In this document: positions 19,856 to 28,142 of the stretch, piece after piece
Numbering within the stretch: the first letter of the stretch is position 1
How the letters are laid out: each line of letters opens with the position of its first letter
DNA from: Hyphomicrobium album
GTDB lineage: Bacteria; Pseudomonadota; Alphaproteobacteria; Rhizobiales; Hyphomicrobiaceae
Assembly: GCF_009708035.1 (NCBI RefSeq)
Contig: NZ_WMBQ01000002.1
Location: forward strand, 930,001 to 994,000
Reading direction: 5' to 3'
DNA: 64,000 nucleotides
Translations under genes and position numbers: made by a program
Notes under the pieces: generated by a model
Database searches by the model: none
What the model was told of the DNA's origin: nothing
Seen by the model: the letters and a program-made list of their open reading frames with translations, nothing else

Positions 19856-20809
19856 TCAGGCCGCCGCCGGGTGCCGGCACGCGGTGCCGATACAGGCGAT
19901 GTGGCGATCGTCGGCGCCGCAGCAACCGCCGACAATGCGAATATGCGGATAGCTGCTCAGCAGGGAGCGGTACTGGGCGCCGAGTTCCTGCGGGTCGCCC
20001 GCATCGAGGTCCGGCGCTTCATTGAGTTCGGCATGGCTGCGTTTCGACGCGTTGGCGCGGATGCCGCGCAGCCGCTTCAGCCACGCGCCGCCTTCGCGCA
20101 ACGTGCTCTCGAAGTGCGTCGGGTGCGCGCAATTGATCATGTAGTAGGCGGCGTAGGAGCCCGTGGCGGCATCGACGCTTCCGATGGCGTCGGCGAGGCG
20201 ATCGCCGGTCGGCAGCTTGCCGTCCGTCTCCAGTGTGAACGACAGCGCGACCGGCATGCCGGCGGCCTTGGCGGTGCGTGCGATGCCGATGGCTTCCGCG
20301 GTGTTGGTCAGAGTGAAGGCGGTCAGCATGTCCGCTTCGGTGTCGGCAAAGACGCCGATCTGCTCGGCATGGTAGGCCTGCGCTTCCTGTGCGCTCATAA
20401 GCTCGCCCGCTACGTAGCCGTCGCCGCGCGGCCCGAGCGTGGCACTCACCACCATGGGCATCGCCGGCGTCTCGTGGGCGTCGCGCAGCTCCAGCGTCAG
20501 GGCCACGGCGTCGCGATTGACGGCGGCGAGAGCTTCTTTCGAGTAGCCGAGCTTCGTGCCCCAGTCCGAACTGGCGCGCCACGTCGGCCCGTCGAGGATG
20601 AAGCCGTAGCCGTTGCTGCGCGCGGCCTCGATGTAGGGAACATGGTAGTCGCGCAGCATCTCGCGCCCCTCGATGGTGCGCAGCAGGTCGAAGGCAGCGA
20701 AGTGCGGCAGCTCCACGCCCTTGTGGAAGATCAGCGTCGTCTCGAGACCGCCGTCGGTGAGGAACAGGCCGCCTTCGAGTTGGGGCAGGCGGTGGCGATA
20801 CTTGGCCAT
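19856..20809 (-). CDS. Homocysteine S-methyltransferase family protein
   Basis: This encodes 317 residues. A barrel of the homocysteine S-methyltransferase family: LEGGLFLTDGGLETTLIFHKGVELP at the start, a substrate-barrel strand MVVSATLGPRGDGY, then the zinc ligands Cys in INCAHP and the pair in IVGGCCGADDRHI near the C-terminus. Such enzymes move a methyl group from S-methylmethionine or a similar donor onto homocysteine to give methionine. The donor here is not known. It is divergent from a TetR regulator whose palindromic operator lies in between, so it may be regulated by it. Confidence 0.88.
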   Translation of the reverse strand: MAKYRHRLPQLEGGLFLTDGGLETTLIFHKGVELPHFAAFDLLRTIEGREMLRDYHVPYIEAARSNGYGFILDGPTWRASSDWGTKLGYSKEALAAVNRDAVALTLELRDAHETPAMPMVVSATLGPRGDGYVAGELMSAQEAQAYHAEQIGVFADTEADMLTAFTLTNTAEAIGIARTAKAAGMPVALSFTLETDGKLPTGDRLADAIGSVDAATGSYAAYYMINCAHPTHFESTLREGGAWLKRLRGIRANASKRSHAELNEAPDLDAGDPQELGAQYRSLLSSYPHIRIVGGCCGADDRHIACIGTACRHPAAA

Positions 20810-20990
20810 GTCATGGTCTCCGGTCGTTCGGTTCGCTCCGACGCCGCGCAAGCTAGCCGAGCGGCGTCAGTGCCGGATAGCGCACCCGTGGTCCAGTCTC
20901 GGCGCCATCTGGTTTGTGAAGTGTTGTCAGCGATTTGCCGGGGACTGCCGGGGCGTGTTCAGCAACACGCGCCCGCGCGCTCCCGCCGCG

Positions 20991-21009
20991 ACTGTACCTA
21001 AGGTACAGT
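20991..21009. promoter_or_regulatory. 19-bp perfect palindrome, probable TetR operator
   Basis: ACTGTACCT, a central A, then AGGTACAGT: a perfect 9+1+9 inverted repeat. It ends 6 nt before the TetR start codon at 21016 and covers the ribosome-binding-site region. It also lies in the 206-nt gap shared with the divergent homocysteine S-methyltransferase gene. Size, symmetry and place are those of a TetR-family operator, so autorepression is likely. Confidence 0.8.
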
Positions 21010-21015
21010 TCGGGC

Positions 21016-21642
21016 ATGGACACTGAAGCACCCCGGCGGCGCGGCGACGCCAAGGAACGCATCCTGCAGTTCGCAGAGACGGCGGTGCTGGAGAAGGGCT
21101 TCGCCGGCACCTCGATCGACGAGCTGATCGCCGCCGCCGGTATCACTAAGAGCGGCTTCTTCTATCACTTCAAGGACAAGACGGAGCTCGCCCGCGCGCT
21201 GCTCGCCCGCTACATCGCCCACGAAGACCAGCTGTTCGACGAGTTGTTCGCGCGCGCCGACGCGCTGAACGAGGACCCCCTGCACGGATTCCTCGTCGGT
21301 TTGAAGATGCTGGCCGAGCTGATGAGCGAGCTGCCGACGGGGCATCCCGGCTGCCTCATCGCCGCCTATTGCTATCAGGACCGGCTGTTCGACCAGCAGG
21401 TGCGCGACCTGAACGCCCAGGCCGTGCTCGCCTGGCGTAAGCGATTTCGCGCTCGCTTGGACCTCATCGGCGCGCGCTATCCCCCGCGCATCGAGGTCGA
21501 TCTCGACGATCTCGCCGACATGCTTTCGGCGGTCGCCGACGGCGGCATCATCCTATCGAAAGTGCTGAAGGATAAGAACGCGTTGCCGCGGCAGATCATG
21601 CTCTACCGCGGCTACGTGCGCGCCGTGTTCTTGGGGGCGTGA
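21016..21642 (+). CDS. TetR/AcrR family transcriptional regulator
   Basis: This encodes 208 residues. The N-terminal helix-turn-helix is typical: RILQFAETAVLEKGFAGTS, then IDELIAAAGITKSGFFYHFKDK, TELARALLARY. The rest is a helical ligand-binding domain with no recognisable effector signature (HPGCLIAAYCYQD). It probably represses itself through the perfect palindrome at 20991-21009, which overlaps its translation start region, and may also control the divergent methyltransferase. Confidence 0.92.
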   Translation: MDTEAPRRRGDAKERILQFAETAVLEKGFAGTSIDELIAAAGITKSGFFYHFKDKTELARALLARYIAHEDQLFDELFARADALNEDPLHGFLVGLKMLAELMSELPTGHPGCLIAAYCYQDRLFDQQVRDLNAQAVLAWRKRFRARLDLIGARYPPRIEVDLDDLADMLSAVADGGIILSKVLKDKNALPRQIMLYRGYVRAVFLGA

Positions 21643-21657
21643 CGGCGGATGGCGCCG

Positions 21658-21852
21658 CTACTTCATGCTTTCGTACCGCTTGTGATGCTTCCAGTGCTTG
21701 CGGTGCTTCCACCCGCGTACTGCCCCGGCATCGGCGGTGCGGTAGCCGTGATAGCCGGCCTTTTTCCACTTGCAGGCGGCGGCCGGTGACGACAGCGCGG
21801 TGGCCATGACGAGAGCGACCGCAGTAGCGGCTGTGAGCGAAGCAAGTTTCAT
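21658..21852 (-). CDS. Small exported His/Lys-rich protein
   Basis: This encodes 64 residues from the ATG at 21852, which has a strong ribosome-binding site (GAGGAGAAC). A signal peptide (LTAATAVALVMATALSSPAAA) is followed by a short, very basic mature chain with a single Cys and many His, Lys and Trp (GWKHRKHWKHHKRYES). It may bind metal or anionic polymers in the periplasm, but this is inference from composition. No family recognised. Confidence 0.6.
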   Translation of the reverse strand: MKLASLTAATAVALVMATALSSPAAACKWKKAGYHGYRTADAGAVRGWKHRKHWKHHKRYESMK

Positions 21853-21982
21853 GATTGTTCTCCTCAACGAGCGGGAAGGAAGGCGCCCGTTGCGGCAACA
21901 ACTTGAGGCGCGATTGGTTCCCCCCCGGGGGGCGCCGCCTGATGTGGCGGGCCGGGCTGGCTAACGCCGATTAGCCCTGCAT

Positions 21983-23479
21983 TTACGACGTTTTGTACGC
22001 TGCCTCGCCACGGGCCATCGCGAATTCCTCCTCTGGCGAGAGGATCAGCTTGTGGCGGCCGATGAGCGCGAAATACACGATGCCCACGGCGAACCACGCC
22101 GCCACCCACGAGACGCCGACGACATACACGGGGTCCTGCAGCTGCATGTAGATCGTGATCAGCGCGATGATCACGGTGAGCGCCGCGCCGACGTTGCCGA
22201 GCGGGCTCTTGTACGGCCGGTCGATGTGCGGAAACTTGCGTTTCAACTGGATGTAGGTGAGGCCCTGCATCACGTACGAGAACATGGCGCCGAACACCGC
22301 CATGTTGAGCAGCGTGCCGCCGATCACCTTGGCGCCCTGGTCGGCGCCCTGGACGAACCACACCGTCAGCATCACCGCGAGGCCCAGCAATGCGCCGACG
22401 ACCATGGCGATATGCGGCGTCTTGCGCGTGCCGTGCGTGATCGACAGCGCACGCGGAAAATAGCCGGCGCGTGACAGCGAGTAGATCTGCCGTCCGTAGG
22501 CAAAGATGATGGCGTGGAACGAGGCGACGAGGCCGGTGACGGCGACGAGCGCCAGCGCGCTGGCAAAGCCCTCGCCATAGATGGCGCGGAAGCCGTCGAG
22601 CAGCGGCTCGCCCGAGGTTCCGAGCTTGAACGAGCCGACGCCGATCACCGAGGGGTTGAGGAACAGCACTAGGAATGCGGAAAGCATGAGCGTGAACATG
22701 CCGAGCATGATGCCTTTGGGCATGTCGCGCTTGGGATCGACGGACTCTTCCGCGGCGAGCGGAAGCTGCTCGATGGCCAGGAACAGCCACACGGCGAAAG
22801 GCAGCGCCGCCAGCACGCCGTAAGCGCCGAACGGGAAGAGAGGTCCGTTGCCCTCGGGCAGCAGGCCACCGCCCTCGCCGATATTCAGCGCCCAGCGGTT
22901 AAAATCGATGTGCGGGATGGCGCTGACGTAGAACACCAAAAGGCACAGCAGCGCCAGGATGGTGATGATCAGCGAGAACTTCAGCGACTGCTCGACGCCC
23001 AGATAATTGAGGCCGACGAACAGCACATAGCCCGCCACCCAGAACAGCGGCTGCATCTCCACTGGTGCACCGACGATGGCGGCTCCATAGGTGCCGATGA
23101 AGAACACGATCACCGCCGCGGTCATCACGTACTCGACGTTTTCGGCAAGGCCGGTGAGGAACCCGCCCCAAGGTCCGAAAGCGGTGCGCGCGAACGAGTA
23201 GGCGCCGCCCGTGTGCGGCATGGCGGGACTCATCTCGGCAAGGGAGAAGGTGAGGCCGAGATACATGATGGCGATGAGGATGGTGGCGACGAGCATGCCG
23301 CCCCAGCCGCCGGACGCGAGGCCAAGGTTCCAACCCGAGAAGTGGCCGGAGATGACGGCGCCGACCCCGAGGGCCCAAAGGAGCCACACGCCGGCGTGGC
23401 GCTTTAGGCCGCGCGCCGCGAAGTACGCGTCATCGACCTTCTGGTAGGTGACGCTGCCCGACGTCGTCTTCTGCTGCAT
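21983..23479 (-). CDS. Ethanolamine-type APC-family permease
   Basis: This encodes 498 residues with about 12 membrane helices. It is an APC-superfamily transporter of the ethanolamine permease type: the soluble N-terminus KVDDAYFAARGLKRHAGVW, GVGAVISGHFSGWNLGLASGGWGG, AEMSPAMPHTGGAYSFAR, LAIEQLPLAAEESVDPKRDMPKG and AYGRQIYSLSRAGYFPRAL are the expected blocks. It would bring in ethanolamine or a small amino acid in exchange for or with protons. No eutBC or other ethanolamine-use genes are in the window, so the substrate stays open. Confidence 0.85.
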   Translation of the reverse strand: MQQKTTSGSVTYQKVDDAYFAARGLKRHAGVWLLWALGVGAVISGHFSGWNLGLASGGWGGMLVATILIAIMYLGLTFSLAEMSPAMPHTGGAYSFARTAFGPWGGFLTGLAENVEYVMTAAVIVFFIGTYGAAIVGAPVEMQPLFWVAGYVLFVGLNYLGVEQSLKFSLIITILALLCLLVFYVSAIPHIDFNRWALNIGEGGGLLPEGNGPLFPFGAYGVLAALPFAVWLFLAIEQLPLAAEESVDPKRDMPKGIMLGMFTLMLSAFLVLFLNPSVIGVGSFKLGTSGEPLLDGFRAIYGEGFASALALVAVTGLVASFHAIIFAYGRQIYSLSRAGYFPRALSITHGTRKTPHIAMVVGALLGLAVMLTVWFVQGADQGAKVIGGTLLNMAVFGAMFSYVMQGLTYIQLKRKFPHIDRPYKSPLGNVGAALTVIIALITIYMQLQDPVYVVGVSWVAAWFAVGIVYFALIGRHKLILSPEEEFAMARGEAAYKTS

Positions 23480-23747
23480 GACATCCCCCGCCCCTGGCGC
23501 CCGCGGCCCTAGACCGGTGCCCGAGCTTATGCCAGGGGCAGCGCACGGTCATGTCCTGCTTTTCGGCGAGCCGCGGGATTTGTGCTTATGTTTCAGGCAG
23601 CGCCGCCAGTCTGGGTCGCCCGAGAGTATCGTTGAGGGGCTGACAGTCCGCCGGCGCACCGTGGCATCTCGCTTTTGCTTGGCGCTCCGAGCGTCTAGAA
23701 CCTGCGTGAATTCCGGTGGCTATGCGAAGTCGTGCAGGGAGCTTGTC

Positions 23748-24188
23748 ATGATTGCCGATGTTCCGGTGACACGATTGGACAGAGCGACCCCGACACAAGT
23801 CGTGGAGCGGTTCAGCGAGGTATGGGCCGGCGGCGACTTCGATCGCGCCATGGAGTTCATTGCCGAGAATTGCGTCTACGCACTCTACATTTCCGAGGAG
23901 CTGTTGCCGGTCGGCGGCGAGACGCGGGGGAAACCGGGGATCGAGGCGGGACTCCGGCAGGTGCGCCGCGACTTCGACTACTTGGTCTACCGGCCGCTGG
24001 AAATGCGGGAAAAGGCCGACGAGGTCCGCTACCAGGTCGAGTTCATGTACCGCCATGTTCGCAGCGGCGAGATACTCAGCGGCCGGTTCCGCATGATCAT
24101 GCGCATCGAGGGCGGCAAGATCGTGCGCGCCGACGAATATCACGACCGCGCCAAGGTCGAAGCGTTCCTCCGCCTGTTCAGCTGTTGA
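23748..24188 (+). CDS. SnoaL-like / NTF2-fold protein
   Basis: This encodes 146 residues from the ATG at 23748, with AGGGAGC upstream. The sequence TQVVERFSEVWAGGDFDRAMEF, then ENCVYALYISEE, a middle helix region and RFRMIMRIEGGKIVRADEYHDRAKVEAFL has the NTF2/SnoaL fold pattern, with the closing GGKIVRADEYHD strand. Function is unknown: these folds serve isomerases, hydrolases and polyketide cyclases. A longer upstream in-frame region (from 23448) reads through an unlikely sequence and was not used. Confidence 0.75.
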   Translation: MIADVPVTRLDRATPTQVVERFSEVWAGGDFDRAMEFIAENCVYALYISEELLPVGGETRGKPGIEAGLRQVRRDFDYLVYRPLEMREKADEVRYQVEFMYRHVRSGEILSGRFRMIMRIEGGKIVRADEYHDRAKVEAFLRLFSC

Positions 24189-24200
24189 GCTAAGCGCGGG

Positions 24201-25088
24201 TCACCGCGCGCGGCGGTGGCGATGCGCCCGACGGCGCGGCGCTACTTGCGTCGGCTCGGCTGCGGCGACGGCCTCCAGGCGCGACTTTGGAACCAAGTGT
24301 ACGACCTTGTAGCTGCGCTTCTTGAGCTCGGCGAGCACGGCCGGGATCGACTTGGCGGTGTTGGCGTGAATGTCATGGAAGAGGATGATGCCGCCGCCCT
24401 TCTTGTCCAGCCCGCTGAACACGTTGTGCATCACCTTCTCGGGCGTGCGGACGCGCCAGTCGAAGCTGTCGACGTCGATGCCGAACACCGCGATGTTGCG
24501 CTTCGCCAGATAGTCGCGCACGCGCTGGGGGTCGGACAGGTAGGGGAAGCGGAAGAAGGGCGCGACGCCGTTCGGCAAGGTCGCCTCGGCGACGTTGAAG
24601 GTGCTCTCGATCTGCTGCTCCGCCTGGCCCATCGAGGTGCCGCCGAGATTGCGATGCGTATAGGTGTGCGTGCCGACCGTGTGGCCTTCGGCCTGCACTT
24701 GACGCGCCATGTCGGGGAAATTCTTGATCATGCGGCCGACGTAGAAGAACGTCGCCTTCGTGCACTCGGCGGCGAGCGCAACGAGGATCTGCGGCGTGAA
24801 TTCGGGATGCGGGCCGTCGTCGAAGGTGATGACGACCTCGCCCTTCTCGAGCAGCGGCCGTGGATGCATGTACTGCTCGCCGTATTCGCCGCCGGCGGTC
24901 GTATCGACCTCGAGCACGCGCGAGACGCCGAGGGCATTCTTGCAGTCGACAGGCGCTTTTGCAGCGGGCGGAGCGGCTTGCTCTGCAGTGGCCGGCTTTT
25001 CTGCCGTCGCGGCGGCGTTAGCGACGCGGTCCTCGGCTAGCGCCACCGTCGGCAGCAGCAGGGCGGCAAAAAGAAGAGCGTTCTTCAT
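24201..25088 (-). CDS. Polysaccharide deacetylase (NodB-type, CE4), exported
   Basis: This encodes 295 residues. A signal peptide (MKNALLFAALLLPTVALA) and an Ala/Pro linker to about residue 50 precede a NodB domain: VITFDDGPHPEFT (metal Asp), HTYTHRNLGG (metal His pair), FFRFPYLSD (catalytic Arg region), IDVDSFDWRV and ILFHDIHA. It would remove acetyl groups from a periplasmic or wall glycan such as peptidoglycan or an exopolysaccharide. The ATG at 25088 has a good upstream GAGGGAC. The C-terminus is basic and short (PRRRAHRHRRAR). Confidence 0.9.
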   Translation of the reverse strand: MKNALLFAALLLPTVALAEDRVANAAATAEKPATAEQAAPPAAKAPVDCKNALGVSRVLEVDTTAGGEYGEQYMHPRPLLEKGEVVITFDDGPHPEFTPQILVALAAECTKATFFYVGRMIKNFPDMARQVQAEGHTVGTHTYTHRNLGGTSMGQAEQQIESTFNVAEATLPNGVAPFFRFPYLSDPQRVRDYLAKRNIAVFGIDVDSFDWRVRTPEKVMHNVFSGLDKKGGGIILFHDIHANTAKSIPAVLAELKKRSYKVVHLVPKSRLEAVAAAEPTQVAPRRRAHRHRRAR

Positions 25089-25228
25089 GGCGCATGTCCC
25101 TCGGCTCATGGTCGACTTCTCACCCGAGCCGCGCGTACGAAGCAAGCCGCAAACCATCGCCTGCCCCGTCTTAATTGCCGGTGAAGCCTTCACGCTACAG
25201 TGGCAAGCGTGTAACGCCGCATATGCGA

Positions 25229-25250
25229 AAGGCCGGCGCGGACCGGCCTT
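25229..25250 (-). terminator. Short GC hairpin after the VOC gene
   Basis: AAGGCCGG at 25229-25236 pairs with CCGGCCTT at 25243-25250 around a 6-nt loop, 27 nt past the stop of the leftward VOC gene. Reading leftward it is followed by only a short TTTC, so it is a weak intrinsic terminator at most. The rest of the 188-nt gap (25089-25276) shows nothing else. Confidence 0.45.
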
Positions 25251-25276
25251 CCACAATGATGCATTGCGAGAAAAAG

Positions 25277-25843
25277 TCAGGCGCGAGCGGCGCCCTGCGA
25301 GTCCTTCGCCGCGTCCGGACAGGATGGATTGCCCATCGTCTTCAGCGCGTCCTGGATCTCGTCGAGCGTCATGTCCTTCTGATGGGTCGCGATCGACCAC
25401 GCGTGGCCGAACGGATCGGTGACGATGCCGTAGCGGTCGCCCCAGAACATGTCGGCGACCGGCATGGTCGCCTTCGCCCCCGCCTTCACGGCGCGCGCGT
25501 ACCACTTGTCGACGTCGGGGACGTTGAGGTGCAGCGTGACCGGCGTGCCCTTGAGGGACAGTGGTGACAGCGCGCCGTGCTCCGGCATCTCGTCATTGAG
25601 CATAACCGTCGCGCCGTTGATGCGCACCGCGGCGTGCATTAGGCGTCCGTCCGGGCCGGGCAGGCGCATCATCTCTTCAGCACCGAATGCCTTCTTGTAG
25701 AAGTCGATGGCCTTGGCGGCATCGCGGCAGGTGATGTGCGGCGCCAGCGTCGGCGCGAACTTGTCGATGCCGTTGGAATTTTTCTCTGCTGCTTTCGACT
25801 TGGCGGCGGGCTTCGTTTTGGTCGACGTTGCTGACTTACTCAT
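25277..25843 (-). CDS. VOC-superfamily (glyoxalase/PhnB-like) protein
   Basis: This encodes 188 residues. A Lys/Ala-rich, disordered N-terminal 30 residues (SATSTKTKPAAKSKAAEKN) are followed by one PhnB-like VOC unit: HITCRDAAKAIDFYKKAFGA, RINGATVMLNDEM, VTLHLNVPDVDKWYARAVKAGA and FWGDRYGIVTDPFGHAWSIA. Such proteins bind or alter small molecules with a divalent metal, and the activity here is unknown. Its start overlaps the TetR stop by 4 nt (ATGA), so the two are one operon, probably under TetR control. Confidence 0.85.
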   Translation of the reverse strand: MSKSATSTKTKPAAKSKAAEKNSNGIDKFAPTLAPHITCRDAAKAIDFYKKAFGAEEMMRLPGPDGRLMHAAVRINGATVMLNDEMPEHGALSPLSLKGTPVTLHLNVPDVDKWYARAVKAGAKATMPVADMFWGDRYGIVTDPFGHAWSIATHQKDMTLDEIQDALKTMGNPSCPDAAKDSQGAARA

Positions 25844-26466
25844 GGCGTCTCCTCCAGAGGCTTCGACGAGTTGAACAACAGTTCGATGTAACGACGCAGG
25901 TGGTCGACACTTTCGGCGGCGACCTGCGCGCCGCCATTGGCTTTCGCGAGAATGAAGGCGCCCTGCAGCACCGCCTGGGTGTGCAGGGCGAGGCCCTTGG
26001 CGCTCCAGCCGGGCCGCATCCCGCGGGCGTCCAGCGCGGCAGCGATGTCAATTTCGACTTTGGCTGCGTGATCGGTGATGGCGCGCGCGCAGGCGTTGCG
26101 GATGGCGGGATTGGTCTCGTACGTCTCCTGCACCATCGTCCCGGCGAGGCAGGTGAAGTCGGGGATGTCGCCGACGAGGATTGCCTTGCGGAAATCGATG
26201 TAGCCGAGAAGGCGCTGCATTGGATCTGGGAGCGCATGGTAGGGGGCAGCGGCAAAGAACGCGCTCGTCGACTCCCCCCAGAACTCGGCCGCCGCGACCG
26301 CGAGGTCTTCCTTGCTTTTGAAGTAATGGAAGAAGGCGCCCTTGGTGACGCCGGCGGCCGCGCACAGATCGTCGACGCTGGTCGCTGCGTAGCCCTTGGT
26401 ACGGATCACGGCGAGCGCCGACCCGAGGATCTTGCTGCGGGCTGACGGCTTCACCGGGGGCGACAT
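25840..26466 (-). CDS. TetR/AcrR family transcriptional regulator
   Basis: This encodes 208 residues. The N-terminal HTH is clear: ARSKILGSALAVIRTKGYAATS, VDDLCAAAGVTKGAFFHYFKSKEDLA. The ligand domain carries the C-terminal TetR_C-like features seen in AefR-type proteins (CLAGTMVQETYETNPAIRNACARAI). The operator 26496-26513 lies 30 nt upstream. It is co-transcribed with the VOC protein (4-nt overlap) and divergent from the DUF486 protein gene, so those are the likely targets. Confidence 0.92.
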   Translation of the reverse strand: MSPPVKPSARSKILGSALAVIRTKGYAATSVDDLCAAAGVTKGAFFHYFKSKEDLAVAAAEFWGESTSAFFAAAPYHALPDPMQRLLGYIDFRKAILVGDIPDFTCLAGTMVQETYETNPAIRNACARAITDHAAKVEIDIAAALDARGMRPGWSAKGLALHTQAVLQGAFILAKANGGAQVAAESVDHLRRYIELLFNSSKPLEETP

Positions 26467-26495
26467 CTGGGCTTCCTTGGGCTGACCCAGAAGAA

Positions 26496-26513
26496 ATACC
26501 AACCGGTTGGTAT
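26496..26513. promoter_or_regulatory. 18-bp perfect palindrome, probable TetR operator
   Basis: ATACCAACC followed directly by GGTTGGTAT: a perfect 9+9 palindrome with an ACCAACCGGTTGGT core. It lies between the divergent TetR-VOC operon (start 26466) and the rightward DUF486 gene (start 26653). Palindromes of the form accaaccggttggt are typical TetR-family operators. Confidence 0.85.
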
Positions 26514-26652
26514 GTTGTCAAGCCGACCATCTCATTCCACGCACGGAGGCGTTCGATCGAACAGGAGAATGCAGGGCGCAATTTCGCTAATAGGCGGGGG
26601 TGCACCGCACCGAAGGGCCTCACCAGCGCGTTCCATCTGGAGACGATCAAAA

Positions 26653-27012
26653 ATGCCGCTTCCGACGATCCCGGCGCATATCCTGCCGATCCTGCTGCTC
26701 TCCCTCTCCAACGTCTTCATGACCTTCGCCTGGTACGGACACCTCCGCTTCAAGGAGCAGCCCCTTGCAGCGGTGGTGCTCGTCTCGTGGCTCATCGCCT
26801 TCTTCGAATACTGCTTGGCGGTGCCGGCCAATCGATACGGAAGTGCCGTCTACTCCGCTGCCGAGCTCAAGACGATGCAGGAGGTGATCACGCTCGCGGT
26901 GTTCGCGATCTTCTCGACGCTCTACCTGAAGGAGCCGATGGGTCTGAACCAGCTCATAGGGTTCGCGTTCATCGCGGTGGGAGCGTTCTTTGTCTTCTCG
27001 GGCCGCGCCTGA
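26653..27012 (+). CDS. DUF486 family small membrane protein
   Basis: This encodes 119 residues. Four hydrophobic segments fill almost the whole chain, with the DUF486 signature: LLLSLSNVFMTFAWYGHLRF near the start, LVSWLIAFFEYCLAVPANR and EPMGLNQLIGFAFIAVGAFFVF at the end. Members resemble halved DMT transporters; the role is unknown. The ATG at 26653 is preceded by a poor ribosome-binding site. It lies 48 nt before the SDR gene, suggesting an operon, and downstream of the TetR operator. Confidence 0.85.
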   Translation: MPLPTIPAHILPILLLSLSNVFMTFAWYGHLRFKEQPLAAVVLVSWLIAFFEYCLAVPANRYGSAVYSAAELKTMQEVITLAVFAIFSTLYLKEPMGLNQLIGFAFIAVGAFFVFSGRA

Positions 27013-27060
27013 GGCAGGTAAGGTCGCCCAAATCAACAAGCGGTCACCTCAGGAGACCTA

Positions 27061-27777
27061 ATGGCCGAAACACGTATTGCGCTGGTAACGGGCGCCAATC
27101 GCGGCATCGGGCTCGAGATCGTGAGGCAGCTGTCGCGCGCCGGCCTCATGGCCGTTCTGGCCTCGCGTGACGTTGCCAAGGGTCGCGAAGCGGCAGCCGA
27201 GCTTGCCTCGGAAGGATTGGAGCCACCCGTGGTGGCGCTCGACGTGACCGACGAGGGCAGCATTCGCGCGGCCGTGGACGAGGTGCTGGGTGTGTTTGGG
27301 CGCATCGACGTGCTGGTCAATAACGCGGGTGTCCTGCACGAGGGGCAGACCCCCGACGTATCCAAAGTCTTGCAGCTGTCGCCCGCAATGGCGCTCGCCA
27401 CCTATGAGACGAACACGCTCGGGCCGCTGCGCACGATGCAGGCGGTCGTGCCGATCATGCAGAAGGGCGGCTATGGCCGCGTGGTCAACTTGTCGTCGGG
27501 AGCGGGCCAGCTCGCCGAGATGGGATCTGGATTCCCCGCGTATCGCATGTCGAAGGCCGCGCTCAACGCGCTGACACGGGTCACGGCCGCCGAATTGGGG
27601 GCGGCGCCGATCAAGGTCAATGCGATGTGCCCCGGATGGGTCCGCACCGACATGGGCGGCCCCGATGCCACGCGCTCAGTCGAGCAGGGCGCTGAGACGG
27701 CGGTGTGGCTGGCGACGCTGCCGGATACCGGCCCGACCGGCGGTTTCTTCCGCGACAAGGCGCCGATCGCTTGGTGA
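27061..27777 (+). CDS. Short-chain dehydrogenase/reductase
   Basis: This encodes 238 residues of a classical SDR. NAD(P)-binding motif VTGANRGIGLEIV at the N-terminus, ALDVTD, the NNAGVL strand, the catalytic Ser in NLSSGAGQ, and Tyr/Lys in AYRMSKAAL are all present, followed by PGWVRTDMGGPDATRSVEQGAE. The substrate cannot be told. The Arg in ASRDVAKGREAA may favour NADP. It follows the DUF486 gene by 48 nt with a good ribosome-binding site (CAGGAGACC). Confidence 0.92.
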   Translation: MAETRIALVTGANRGIGLEIVRQLSRAGLMAVLASRDVAKGREAAAELASEGLEPPVVALDVTDEGSIRAAVDEVLGVFGRIDVLVNNAGVLHEGQTPDVSKVLQLSPAMALATYETNTLGPLRTMQAVVPIMQKGGYGRVVNLSSGAGQLAEMGSGFPAYRMSKAALNALTRVTAAELGAAPIKVNAMCPGWVRTDMGGPDATRSVEQGAETAVWLATLPDTGPTGGFFRDKAPIAW

Positions 27778-27795
27778 TCGAGGGGCCTGCGGCCT

Positions 27796-27975
27796 TCAAA
27801 CTCCGCGCACGAGATTGCCGACCATCAGCGTGACGTAGGCTGTGATCGCCAGCCAGAACTCCTGGTGCGGCAGGTAGCGCGGGACACCCACGAAGCCGAG
27901 CTTGGTGATGAGGGCCAGGATCGCGAGCGTCAGCGAGATGAGGAAGATGGCGATGGTCGGCGGATTGAGACGCAT
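27796..27975 (-). CDS. Small two-helix membrane protein
   Basis: This encodes 59 residues from the ATG at 27975 (MRLNPPTIAIFLISLTLAIL), with hydrophobic stretches at about 7-23 and 41-57 and a short GVPRYLPHQEFW loop. No family recognised. It is transcribed leftward toward the convergent SDR gene. Confidence 0.5.
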   Translation of the reverse strand: MRLNPPTIAIFLISLTLAILALITKLGFVGVPRYLPHQEFWLAITAYVTLMVGNLVRGV

Positions 27976-28087
27976 GGCAAGATCTTCCCCCAATTGGCAC
28001 TCGTCACGGCGCGTCCGGCGCCGCGCGCACGTTCCCTTGCAACAGGGCGACCATATCATGGGGCATAGGCGTTGAGGCAATACGACA

Positions 28088-28120
28088 GCGGCCCCGACGC
28101 GGATTACGCGTCAGGGCCGC
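28088..28120 (-). terminator. Hairpin downstream of the sortase-like gene
   Basis: GCGGCCCCGACGCG at 28088-28101 pairs with CGCGTCAGGGCCGC at 28107-28120 around a 5-nt loop, with one mismatch in 14 pairs. It starts 22 nt past the stop of the leftward sortase-like gene and has no U-run. Confidence 0.5.
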
Positions 28121-28142
28121 CGGTAGGCGCCAACTGTCGAAC

